Positions 27,335-35,128 of a stretch of DNA of 55,715 nucleotides are shown here, piece after piece; position 1 is the first letter of the stretch; the number at the start of each line of letters is the position of its first letter. The position numbers were made by a program, and so were the translations under genes. The notes beneath the pieces were generated by a model, which worked only from the letters and a program-made list of their open reading frames with translations, ran no database searches and was not told the origin of the DNA. This DNA is from an uncultured Anaeroplasmataceae bacterium. GTDB lineage: Bacteria; Bacillota_I; Bacilli_A; Acholeplasmatales; Anaeroplasmataceae. The stretch is taken from assembly GCA_947589245.1 (NCBI GenBank), contig CANQBD010000008.1, positions 1-55,715 on the forward strand, read 5' to 3'.

Positions 27335-28372
27335 ATGAATGATTTAGAATTAGAAAATGTTTTAAAAAAGGTTAATGAAGAATTGACTTCAGTTGGAGAT
27401 TTAAATACTTTACAGCAGGTTAAAGCTAAATATTTAGGTAAAAAGGGATTATTAGCCATTTTTATGTCTAATCTTAAGAATTTAACTATTGAAGCTCGTA
27501 AAGAGTTTGGTAGTATGACAAATCAAGTTAAGCAAGCTTTAGAGAATCGTTTTGAGGCTAAGCGTAAGGAACTTGAGGATAAGTTGATTAATTACAAATT
27601 AAATAGTGAGGCTATTGATGTCACCTTACCTGGTGTTAAGTTTAATACTGGTAGCATTCATCCTTTACAAAAGACTATTATGGAATTAGAGGATTTATAT
27701 ATAAGCATGGGCTATACTGTGGCTGAAGGACCTGAAATTGAGACCGATGAATATTGTTTTGAAAAACTTAATTTACCTAAAGGCCATCCTGCTAGAGATA
27801 TGCAAGATACATTCTACATCAATCCTGAATTGTTATTAAGAAGTCAGACTTCACCTGTTCAGGTTAGAACAATGCTTGCTGAAAAAGGAAAACCAATTAA
27901 AATAATTTGTCCTGGCAAAGTTTATCGCCGCGATGCTGATGATGCGACTCATTCTCATCAATTTATGCAATGTGAGGGTTTGGTTTTAGGTCGTGATGTT
28001 ACAATGGCTGATTTAAAGGGCGCTTTATTGGAAATGGCTCGTTTAATGTTTGGTGACGAGCGTAATATTCGTCTACGTCCATCTTTTTTCCCATTTACAG
28101 AACCTTCAGTTGAGGTTGATGTTTCTTGTGGTAAGTGTGGTGGCAAAGGCTGTTCAATGTGTAAGAATACTGGCTGGATTGAAATTCTTGGTGCTGGTAT
28201 GGTTAATAATAATGTTTTAAGAATGTGTGGTTATAATCCTGATGAGGTTCAGGGCTATGCCTTTGGTATTGGTGTTGAAAGAATTACAATGCTAAAGTAT
28301 CGTGTTGATGATATTCGTAATTTTTATATTAATGATGTAAGATTTTTAAATCAATTTAAGGAGGTAAAGTAA
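27335..28372 (+). CDS. pheS: Phenylalanyl-tRNA synthetase alpha subunit
   Basis: Catalytic subunit of the heterotetrameric class II synthetase. An N-terminal coiled coil (about 1-85) is followed by the catalytic core. GSIHPLQKTI begins the core, motif 2 is KVYRRDADDATHSHQFMQCEG, and FTEPSVEVDVSC plus motif 3 GAGMV...FGIGVERI are intact. The Cys-rich CGKCGGKGCSMCKNTGW segment is common in Firmicutes PheS. It has 345 residues; SD agagaggg lies before ATG. It is controlled by the T-box and is one base from pheT. Confidence 0.98.
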   Translation: MNDLELENVLKKVNEELTSVGDLNTLQQVKAKYLGKKGLLAIFMSNLKNLTIEARKEFGSMTNQVKQALENRFEAKRKELEDKLINYKLNSEAIDVTLPGVKFNTGSIHPLQKTIMELEDLYISMGYTVAEGPEIETDEYCFEKLNLPKGHPARDMQDTFYINPELLLRSQTSPVQVRTMLAEKGKPIKIICPGKVYRRDADDATHSHQFMQCEGLVLGRDVTMADLKGALLEMARLMFGDERNIRLRPSFFPFTEPSVEVDVSCGKCGGKGCSMCKNTGWIEILGAGMVNNNVLRMCGYNPDEVQGYAFGIGVERITMLKYRVDDIRNFYINDVRFLNQFKEVK

Positions 28373-28373
28373 A

Positions 28374-30746
28374 ATGAAGGTATCCAAAAATTGGTTAAAT
28401 GAATATGTGGATTTAAGTGATATTTCGGATGAAGAGCTTTTTCAAAAGATTAGTACTCATGTTTGTGAAATAGAAGCATATAAAAAGTTTATTGAGGCAA
28501 CTAATTTAACGATTGGCTATGTTAAAGAATGCTCTATGCATCCTAATAGTGATCATTTACATATTTGTCAAGTTGAAGTTAGACCAGGTCAAATAGAACA
28601 AATTGTTTGTGGGGCTCCTAATGTTGCTGCCGGTAAAAAAGTAATTGTTGCGAATGTTGGTGCTAGCTTGCCTGGTGATTTTAAAATTAAAGCTTCTAAA
28701 ATTCGTGGTGTTGAATCTAATGGTATGCTATGTTCATTACAGGAATTAGGTATTGAGGAAAAGTATGTTCCTGATGAATTTAAAAATGGTATTTATTTAT
28801 TTGCTGATGATGCTTTAGTTGGGGCTGATCCTTTAGAATATTTAGGCTTTAATGATACTGTCATTGATTTGGATTTAACTTCTAATCGTTCAGATTTATT
28901 ATCTGTTGAAGGTGTTGCCTATGATGTGGCAGCTGCTTTAGCTAAACCAATTATAACTTTAATTCCAGAATTAAAGGAAGAAAGTAAAAAGAATCAAGTT
29001 AAAGTTGATATTGAATCAAAGGATTGTTATAAATATCTTGCGAGAGTTATTGAGGGTGTTAAAATTGAAGAATCACCACAATGGTTAAAAGCTCGCTTAA
29101 TTGTCAGTGGTATTAGACCTATTAACAATGTTGTTGATGTTACAAATTATGTTCTTTTAGAAATGGGTCAACCATTACATGCTTTTGATAAGGATAGGCT
29201 TGGTGAACATATTATTGTGCGTAATGCTAAAGCTAAAGAAGAGTTAGTTACCTTAGATGGAATTAAAAGAATTTTAGAGCCAACTGATTTAGTTATAGCC
29301 AATGATCAGGAAGTTTTATGCTTAGCTGGTGTTATGGGTGGTCTAAGTTCAGAGGTGGAAAATGATACTACTAATATTGTTTTAGAGGCTGCTTATTTTG
29401 ATCCTTTATGTATTAGAAAAACTTCAAGTCGCTTGAGCTTAAAGAGTGAATCTTCAATTCGTTTTGAAAGAAATATTGATTATGAACGTGTAGAAAAAGC
29501 TTTAGATTATGCTGCTCAATTGATTAATGAAATAGCTGGTGGAAAAGCTTTAAGCGGTGTAAGTAAGGCTGTTACTAAAGAATTAGCTTGTAAAAATGTT
29601 TCAATTACTACGGAAAAGATTAATCAAATTTTAGGTACAGAATTAGTTGATGAAGCAGTGGAAGATATTTTTAAGCGTTTAAACTATTCTTATACCAAAA
29701 ATGCTTCAGTATATAATATTACAATTCCTTCAAGAAGAATGGATTTAGAAGAATCATACCAAGACATTGTTGAAGATGTTGCTAGAATGAATGGCTATGA
29801 TAATATCCCGACAACTATTGCTACAATAAATCAAAAGGGTGGTTTAACGACTAAACAAAAGAAATTGCGTTCAACTCGCCAAATTTGGTCTGATATGGGT
29901 TTGAATGAGGTTGTTACTTATTCCTTAATTGCTGAAAAAGATTTGAATTTGTACACTAATGCTACTGAGGCAATAAGGGTTTTAATGCCGCTGACTGAAG
30001 ATCGTGCTTTAATGCGTCAAAGCTTATTAAATGGTGTCATAGAGGCGATAGCCTATAATAAAGCTCGCAAGGTTGATAATTTAGCTTTCTTTGAAATTGG
30101 TAAGACTTATACCACAAGTAAAGAAACAAATAAATTAGCTGGTGCTATTACCGGTTTATTTAGTTCTATTTTATGGCAAGGCGCTAAACAGGGTGCTGAT
30201 TTTTATGTTTTAAAGGGTTTATTAGATGTTTATTTTGAAAAAATGAATGTGAAGGTGGAGTATAAGCCTTATAAGGAGTTAGCTAATTTCCATCCTGGTA
30301 GAACAGCTGGTATTTATTTAGGTGAAAAGCTACTTGGTGTTGTTGGGGAGTTACATCCACGATTAGTTAAAGAATTAGGTATCTCCCAAACAATTGCTTT
30401 TGAAATTGAATTGGATCCTATTTTAGATAACTCTTTAGAATTTGTTTATAAGCCTTTAAATAAATTTCCAGCTGTGACGAGAGATTTAGCTATTGTGGTT
30501 AAAAAAGAAGTGTTAGCTGAGGATGTTTTATCTTTAATAAGAAAGTCTGGTAAAGAATATTTAGTTAATTTAGAGTTATTTGATTTATATACCGGTGAAA
30601 ATGTTGGTGAAGATGAAAAATCTATAGCTATAAAATTGACTTTACAGGATCCAAATAAGACTTTAGAATCAGATGAAATTGATAAGATTGTTAATTCAAT
30701 TTTAAGGCGTCTTGAATATACTTTAAATGCTCGTTTAAGAGATTAA
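28374..30746 (+). CDS. pheT: Phenylalanyl-tRNA synthetase beta subunit
   Basis: The large tRNA-binding and editing subunit, 790 residues. The N-terminal EMAP-like tRNA-binding domain (about 40-150) shows HPNSDHLHICQVEV, CGAPNVAAGKKV and SNGMLCSLQELG; B3/B4 editing domains follow (DLDLTSNRSDLLSVEGVAYDVA; NNVVDVTNYVLLEMGQPLHAFD), then B5 and the catalytic-like core. The C-terminal anticodon-binding FDX-ACB domain contains FPAVTRDLAIVVKKEV. SD aaggaggt overlaps the end of pheS. Confidence 0.98.
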   Translation: MKVSKNWLNEYVDLSDISDEELFQKISTHVCEIEAYKKFIEATNLTIGYVKECSMHPNSDHLHICQVEVRPGQIEQIVCGAPNVAAGKKVIVANVGASLPGDFKIKASKIRGVESNGMLCSLQELGIEEKYVPDEFKNGIYLFADDALVGADPLEYLGFNDTVIDLDLTSNRSDLLSVEGVAYDVAAALAKPIITLIPELKEESKKNQVKVDIESKDCYKYLARVIEGVKIEESPQWLKARLIVSGIRPINNVVDVTNYVLLEMGQPLHAFDKDRLGEHIIVRNAKAKEELVTLDGIKRILEPTDLVIANDQEVLCLAGVMGGLSSEVENDTTNIVLEAAYFDPLCIRKTSSRLSLKSESSIRFERNIDYERVEKALDYAAQLINEIAGGKALSGVSKAVTKELACKNVSITTEKINQILGTELVDEAVEDIFKRLNYSYTKNASVYNITIPSRRMDLEESYQDIVEDVARMNGYDNIPTTIATINQKGGLTTKQKKLRSTRQIWSDMGLNEVVTYSLIAEKDLNLYTNATEAIRVLMPLTEDRALMRQSLLNGVIEAIAYNKARKVDNLAFFEIGKTYTTSKETNKLAGAITGLFSSILWQGAKQGADFYVLKGLLDVYFEKMNVKVEYKPYKELANFHPGRTAGIYLGEKLLGVVGELHPRLVKELGISQTIAFEIELDPILDNSLEFVYKPLNKFPAVTRDLAIVVKKEVLAEDVLSLIRKSGKEYLVNLELFDLYTGENVGEDEKSIAIKLTLQDPNKTLESDEIDKIVNSILRRLEYTLNARLRD

Positions 30747-30756
30747 TGGTATTTAT

Positions 30757-31779
30757 ATGGAACATATTTATGGTTATACGCTAGAGATGCTTAAAGATTA
30801 TCTTTTAAGCAATTCTGAAAAGCCCTTTAGAAGCAACCAACTTATTGAATGGTTATATCGTCATAAGATTACTAGCTTTAAGGAAATAACTAATATGAAA
30901 AAGGATTTTCTTACCAAGCTAGAAAATGATTTTGTGATTGATAATCTTGAATTGGTAACTAAACAAGAGAGCTTAGATGGAACAATTAAATTTCTTTTTC
31001 GCTTAGCTGATTATAATCTTATTGAAACTGTTTTAATGAAGCATGATTATGGCTATAGTGTTTGTGTGACTACACAAGTTGGTTGTAATATGGGCTGTGC
31101 TTTTTGTGCTTCTGGGATGAAGAAGAAACTACGTAATCTTGAAGTCTATGAACTGGTTTTACAAATTTTAATGGTTGAAAAATTACAAAATATTAAAGTA
31201 TCACATGTGGTTGTAATGGGGATTGGGGAACCATTTGATAATTATGATAATGTTTTAAATTTTTTAAAAATTATTAATTATCCTTTAGGCCTAGAAATTG
31301 GTTCAAGACATATTACTGTTTCAACCTGTGGTTTAGTTGATAAAATATATACTTATGCTGATTTTGATTTACAGGTTAATTTGGCTATTAGTTTACATGC
31401 TCCTAATGATAAGCTACGTAATGAAATAATGCCTATTAACAAAGCTTATCCGCTTAAAGAACTAATTAAGGCCATTAAGTATTATATTGAAAAGACTAAT
31501 CGGAGAGTAACGATTGAGTATATTCTTTTAAAGGATGTCAATGATACTTATTTGCATGCTAATGAATTGGCTGACTTATTACATGGTTTAAATGTTTACA
31601 TCAATTTGATTCCTTATAATGAAGTGAAGGAGAAGCCTTTTAAAAGATCAACTAAAGAGGCAATGCATGCCTTTTATGATCAGTTAAAGAAAAGAAGTTT
31701 GAATGTAACTTTAAGGAGAGAACAGGGCTCTGATATTGATGCGGCTTGTGGTCAACTTCGCAGTAAACATATTGAATGA
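30757..31779 (+). CDS. rlmN: 23S rRNA/tRNA adenine C2-methyltransferase RlmN
   Basis: A radical SAM enzyme that methylates A2503 of 23S rRNA (and A37 of some tRNAs). The cluster-binding CxxxCxxC is CNMGCAFC, preceded by TTQVGCN; VVMGIGEPFDNYDNV is a family signature, and the C-terminal Cys in DAACGQLR is the second conserved methyl-transfer Cys. It has 340 residues, a typical length. The SD is weak, and it begins 10 bases after pheT, so it probably shares T-box control. Its stop codon lies in a terminator stem. Confidence 0.96.
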   Translation: MEHIYGYTLEMLKDYLLSNSEKPFRSNQLIEWLYRHKITSFKEITNMKKDFLTKLENDFVIDNLELVTKQESLDGTIKFLFRLADYNLIETVLMKHDYGYSVCVTTQVGCNMGCAFCASGMKKKLRNLEVYELVLQILMVEKLQNIKVSHVVVMGIGEPFDNYDNVLNFLKIINYPLGLEIGSRHITVSTCGLVDKIYTYADFDLQVNLAISLHAPNDKLRNEIMPINKAYPLKELIKAIKYYIEKTNRRVTIEYILLKDVNDTYLHANELADLLHGLNVYINLIPYNEVKEKPFKRSTKEAMHAFYDQLKKRSLNVTLRREQGSDIDAACGQLRSKHIE

Positions 31780-31803
31780 GAGTTATAATGACTCTCATTT
31801 TTG
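31776..31803 (+). terminator. Terminator overlapping the rlmN stop
   Basis: ATGAGAGT and ACTCTCAT form an 8-bp stem around a 7-base loop, followed by TTTTTT with the final T broken by G. The rlmN TGA lies in the 5' arm. Confidence 0.85.
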
Positions 31804-31856
31804 CATTTATAAGTATAGGCTAATTCCTTTTAACTCAAAATATTAATGGTGATTTT

Positions 31857-32732
31857 ATGAAGTATATTTTGCGATTATGGTTTGTTATTTTAGGAATAAT
31901 TATTATTTGGCTTTATTTTATTTTTATTTCACCTAAAATTTTTAATAATCAAATAGTGACAATTCCTAATGTTTTAAATTTAAATGAGGAAAGGACTATA
32001 GCTACCTTAACGGAAAATAATGTAAAGTTTAAGATTGCCTATATTGAAAATGATGAAGAGGTAACCTTAAGAACTATTCCTTATGCTGGGACAACAATTA
32101 AAGCTGATAATGTTATTACTGTTTATATTGGTAAACGAATGCCTGAAAAGTATCATAGTTATTTGGGTTTACTTTATAATGATGTCATTGACCAAATTAA
32201 TATAATGTGTGAAAAAAATGGACTGAATTTAAAAATTGAATATGAAGAAGTAGAAAATTATATTAGTGGTATCATCATCAAAGAATCTTTAACTGATGGT
32301 GATGTCTTAAATCAAAATAGTGAACTATGTTTAACTATTTCTGTCAATACAGATTCTTTTTTGATGCCTGATTTAGTAGGAATGTCTATTGATGAAGCTA
32401 TAGAGCTTTTAAAGGATTACAATGTGAAGATCAATTTAATTTATTATCAAACTCCTATTGATTCTAATTTAGTTATTTTTCAATCCACTCAAGCTAATAC
32501 TTTAGTAAATAAAAATAACCCTTATGAATTAGATTTATATATTTCTAAAGGCTTAGCAATGGGAACAATTGTCAAAGTAGATGATTTTATTACAGTCATT
32601 CAAAATTTGGGCTATGATATGGAAATAATTTATGTTAAATCCAATATAGAAGTGAATAATTTAGTTGCGTTTGAGGTTCAAAAGTTATATGATATTAATG
32701 TGACAAAATATATTCTTTGGATTACTGAATAG
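31857..32732 (+). CDS. PASTA-domain membrane protein lacking a kinase domain
   Basis: A 291-residue protein with a short cytoplasmic start, one membrane helix (about 5-26) and an extracellular part made of PASTA-like repeats. The first (about 35-95, TIPNVLNLNEERTIATL... to VITVYIGK) and third (about 165-235, MPDLVGMSIDEAIELL... to LYISKG) are clear; the second and fourth are degenerate. PASTA repeats bind muropeptides or uncrosslinked peptidoglycan. At this locus between rlmN and rsgA most Firmicutes have prpC and the Ser/Thr kinase prkC, whose C-terminus is PASTA. Here no kinase sequence precedes the helix. It may be a remnant or a repurposed sensor. SD ggtgat precedes the ATG at 31857. Confidence 0.85.
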   Translation: MKYILRLWFVILGIIIIWLYFIFISPKIFNNQIVTIPNVLNLNEERTIATLTENNVKFKIAYIENDEEVTLRTIPYAGTTIKADNVITVYIGKRMPEKYHSYLGLLYNDVIDQINIMCEKNGLNLKIEYEEVENYISGIIIKESLTDGDVLNQNSELCLTISVNTDSFLMPDLVGMSIDEAIELLKDYNVKINLIYYQTPIDSNLVIFQSTQANTLVNKNNPYELDLYISKGLAMGTIVKVDDFITVIQNLGYDMEIIYVKSNIEVNNLVAFEVQKLYDINVTKYILWITE

Positions 32733-32740
32733 GAGAATTT

Positions 32741-33658
32741 ATGCAAGGTAGAGTAATTAATTTAAATGGTGGTGTCTATCAAGTTGATTTAACTGATGGT
32801 AAGACGATATTTGTGAAGGCAAGGGGTAAATTACGCAGTATAAAGACTACGGCTGTAAATGAAAAAGCCATAAGTAAAAAAGAAGAAATTGTTACTATAA
32901 AATTATCACCTAAGGTTGGTGATATAGTATTGATTGAAAATGCAATGATTAGTCAAATTCTACCAAGACAGAATTCCATCATTCGTCCTGATATTGCTAA
33001 TGTTGATCAAATACTTTTAGTTTTTGCTGCTAAAGAACCTGATTTCTCTTTTTATCTTTTAGATTTATTCATTGCTAATATTTTAAAACAAAAAATTAAA
33101 CCATTAATTACTATTACCAAAATTGATAAATTAAGTTTAAATGAATTAAATGATTTACAAAAGCAATTAAAAACCTATGAAAAGCTTGGCTATGAGGTTT
33201 TATATGTCAATAGTCTTACTAAAGAAGGTCTTGATGCTGTTAGTAAGCATTTAGCTAGCAAAGTGACAGTGCTATCCGGTCAAACTGGTGCCGGTAAATC
33301 AACCTTAATTAATGCCTTAATACCTGGTTTTGAGTTACAGACACAAGGCATAAGCTATGCTTTAGGTCGCGGCAAGCATACTACTAGACAAACAACGCTT
33401 TATAAGTATGCTGGTGGTTATATTGGTGATACACCAGGCTTTTCTAAATTAGATATTTTAGGTATTGAGAAAAAGGAGCTTTCTTCATTGTTTGTTGAGT
33501 TTTCAAATTATAATTGTCAATTTAGAGATTGTTTACATCAAAAAAATGCTAAAGGCTGCGGCATTTATCAAGCTTACTTAGCTGAAGAGATATTGCCATC
33601 ACGTTACGAAAGTTATTTAAAAATGCTTGAATTGATTTCTAATAAGGAGAAGAAGTAA
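32741..33658 (+). CDS. rsgA: Ribosome small subunit-dependent GTPase RsgA
   Basis: A circularly permuted GTPase that acts in late 30S maturation. The N-terminal OB fold (about 1-75) includes RQNSIIRPDIANVDQ at its end. G4 TKIDK (126-130) comes before G1 GQTGAGKST (180-188) and G3 DTPGFSK, which shows the permutation. The C-terminal zinc region contains CQFRDCLHQKNAKGCG with Cys/His ligands. It has 305 residues. SD aggag lies before ATG. It follows the PASTA gene by 8 bases and overlaps rpe by one base. Confidence 0.97.
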   Translation: MQGRVINLNGGVYQVDLTDGKTIFVKARGKLRSIKTTAVNEKAISKKEEIVTIKLSPKVGDIVLIENAMISQILPRQNSIIRPDIANVDQILLVFAAKEPDFSFYLLDLFIANILKQKIKPLITITKIDKLSLNELNDLQKQLKTYEKLGYEVLYVNSLTKEGLDAVSKHLASKVTVLSGQTGAGKSTLINALIPGFELQTQGISYALGRGKHTTRQTTLYKYAGGYIGDTPGFSKLDILGIEKKELSSLFVEFSNYNCQFRDCLHQKNAKGCGIYQAYLAEEILPSRYESYLKMLELISNKEKK

Positions 33659-34296
33659 TGGAAGTTTCACTATCTATCTTAAAATATTATAATGATAATA
33701 ACATTGAACAGATTAATAAATTTGTTGGTCATATTAAATATTTACATTTAGATGTCATGGATGGTAAGTTTGTTAATAATAAGACCTTTGATGAAAAACT
33801 TATTAAGAAATTAAGCTTTAAATATCCATTTGTATTTGATACGCACTTAATGATTGAGAAACCAGAAGAAAAAGTGATTGATTATATTAAGGCAGGAAGT
33901 GATTATGTAACTTTCCATGTTGAAGCTAGTAAAGATCCTAAAGCTCTTATTGATTTAATTCATAGCTACAATGTCAAGGCTGGTATTTCAATTAAGCCCA
34001 ATACAGATATCGAAAGTATTAAAGCCTATCTTTCTAATTTAGACATGGTCTTAATTATGTCAGTTGAGCCAGGAGCTGGTGGACAAACTTTTTTAACTAA
34101 TGCTATCGATAAGGTTAAAATCTTAAAGGAATTAAAGAACAAAAATAATTATAATTATCTTATAAATATTGATGGGGGAATTAATGTTGAAACATTAAAA
34201 CTTGTTAAGAATTATGTGGATATTGCTGTCTGTGGGTCTTATATAACGACTAGTATAGATCCTTTAAATAATTTAAAACTATTAAAGAATATTTAA
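33658..34296 (+). CDS. rpe: Ribulose-phosphate 3-epimerase
   Basis: Interconverts ribulose-5-phosphate and xylulose-5-phosphate. It is a TIM barrel of 212 residues. LHLDVMDGKFVNNKTF carries the metal-binding His/Asp; FDTHLMIEKPE, MSVEPGAGGQTF and INIDGGINVETL are the conserved strands, followed by the phosphate-binding CGSYI. The N-terminus (EVSLSILKY) lacks the usual APSILSAD Asp but keeps the Ser. It starts inside the rsgA stop codon. The rsgA-rpe order is conserved in Firmicutes. Confidence 0.94.
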   Translation: MEVSLSILKYYNDNNIEQINKFVGHIKYLHLDVMDGKFVNNKTFDEKLIKKLSFKYPFVFDTHLMIEKPEEKVIDYIKAGSDYVTFHVEASKDPKALIDLIHSYNVKAGISIKPNTDIESIKAYLSNLDMVLIMSVEPGAGGQTFLTNAIDKVKILKELKNKNNYNYLINIDGGINVETLKLVKNYVDIAVCGSYITTSIDPLNNLKLLKNI

Positions 34297-34417
34297 ATAG
34301 TAGTTGACATATTATCTACTAAAGGTGATCAAAATTAAAATAATTATTATTAGCTTACCTAATTTTCTTGTCCGTTTTTTTAATCTTTTCCGAAAGAAAA
34401 AATAGATATTTTTATTG

Positions 34418-34454
34418 AATAGAAATTGTTTTTTAATAATTTCTATTTTTTTTA
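34418..34454 (+). terminator. Terminator between rpe and the metal operon
   Basis: AATAGAAATT and AATTTCTATT form a 10-bp stem around a 10-base loop, followed by at least seven Ts. Confidence 0.85.
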
Positions 34455-34465
34455 TTAAAAAAGTC

Positions 34466-34519
34466 TTGACAGTTGAATACACATTCAACTATAATATAGA
34501 TAATTGAACAACTGTTCAA
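34466..34519 (+). promoter_or_regulatory. Metal-responsive promoter with two ArsR-family operators
   Basis: Consensus TTGACA (34466-34471) and TATAAT (34490-34495) are separated by 18 bases. The spacer is exactly the palindrome GTTGAATACACATTCAAC (34472-34489). A second palindrome TTGAACAACTGTTCAA (34504-34519) covers the likely transcription start; TGAACA-N2-TGTTCA is a typical ArsR/SmtB operator. Repressor bound at either site would block RNA polymerase. Confidence 0.9.
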
Positions 34520-34538
34520 CTGTTAAAGGAGGGATAAC

Positions 34539-34904
34539 TTGCAAGATTTAGAAGTATGTGAAATCGATCATTCGCATAAGGACATTATTAAGGAAGTTAA
34601 AACTTTAATGCCAAAGGAAGAAGATTTATATGATGTTGCAGAATTATTTAAAGTATTTGGTGATTCAACAAGAACCAATATTTTAGCAGCTTTATTTAAT
34701 CATGAACTTTGTGTTTGTGATATTTGTAGAGTTGTTAATATGACTAAATCGGCAGTATCGCATCAATTAAAGGTTTTAAAGAATTTTAATTTAGTTAAGG
34801 CTAGAAAGCAAGGTAAAGAAGTTTTTTATTCTTTAGCTGATGAACATGTTGTCTTGATTTATAAAATGGCTTTAGAACATATATTAGAGAAGAAGGAAGA
34901 TTAA
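34539..34904 (+). CDS. cadC: CadC-like ArsR/SmtB metal-sensing repressor
   Basis: A 121-residue winged-helix repressor released by heavy metals. The alpha-3N site is recognisable from C7 and ELCVCD (C58, C60); C11 of S. aureus CadC is His here. The alpha-5 site is perfect: D101-x-H103-(x10)-H114-x2-E117, the same residue numbers as CadC. Recognition helix: TKSAVSHQLKVLK. The start is TTG at 34539, fixed by SD aaaggaggg at 7-8 bases. It is the first gene of the operon and probably represses it through the two palindromes upstream. Cd/Pb/Zn sensing is inferred from the ligands. Confidence 0.94.
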   Translation: MQDLEVCEIDHSHKDIIKEVKTLMPKEEDLYDVAELFKVFGDSTRTNILAALFNHELCVCDICRVVNMTKSAVSHQLKVLKNFNLVKARKQGKEVFYSLADEHVVLIYKMALEHILEKKED

Positions 34905-34908
34905 AATT

Positions 34909-35127
34909 ATGAAAAAAGTTTTTAAATTAGAAAATCTGGATTGTGCTAATTGTGCTGCGAAAATGGAACGTAGTATTGAAAAGATTGCAGGAGTAAATAG
35001 TGTCAATGTTAGTTTTATGAGCCAAAAACTAATTATTGAAGCTGATGATGCTCGTTTTGAACAAATTATGGATGAGGTAGTAAAGGTTTGCAAGAAGGTA
35101 GAACCTGATTGTTCAATTAAACGTTAA
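34909..35127 (+). CDS. Free-standing heavy-metal-associated (HMA) domain protein
   Basis: A 72-residue ferredoxin-like metal-binding domain. The metal motif is C12-A-N-C15 within LDCANCAAKME; the usual sequence for Zn/Cd ATPases is also DCANCA. The end (CKKVEPDCSI) matches the HMA domain of CadA-type pumps, where it is normally fused to the ATPase N-terminus. Here it has its own start (4 bases after cadC) and stop, one base before the ATPase ATG. It probably delivers metal to, or regulates, that ATPase. Confidence 0.9.
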   Translation: MKKVFKLENLDCANCAAKMERSIEKIAGVNSVNVSFMSQKLIIEADDARFEQIMDEVVKVCKKVEPDCSIKR

Positions 35128-35128
35128 T

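Noticed and set aside
34298-34321. TAGTAG...CTACTA inverted repeat with internal TTGACA after rpe
   Set aside because: No T-run and no -10 at suitable distance, so neither terminator nor promoter could be supported.
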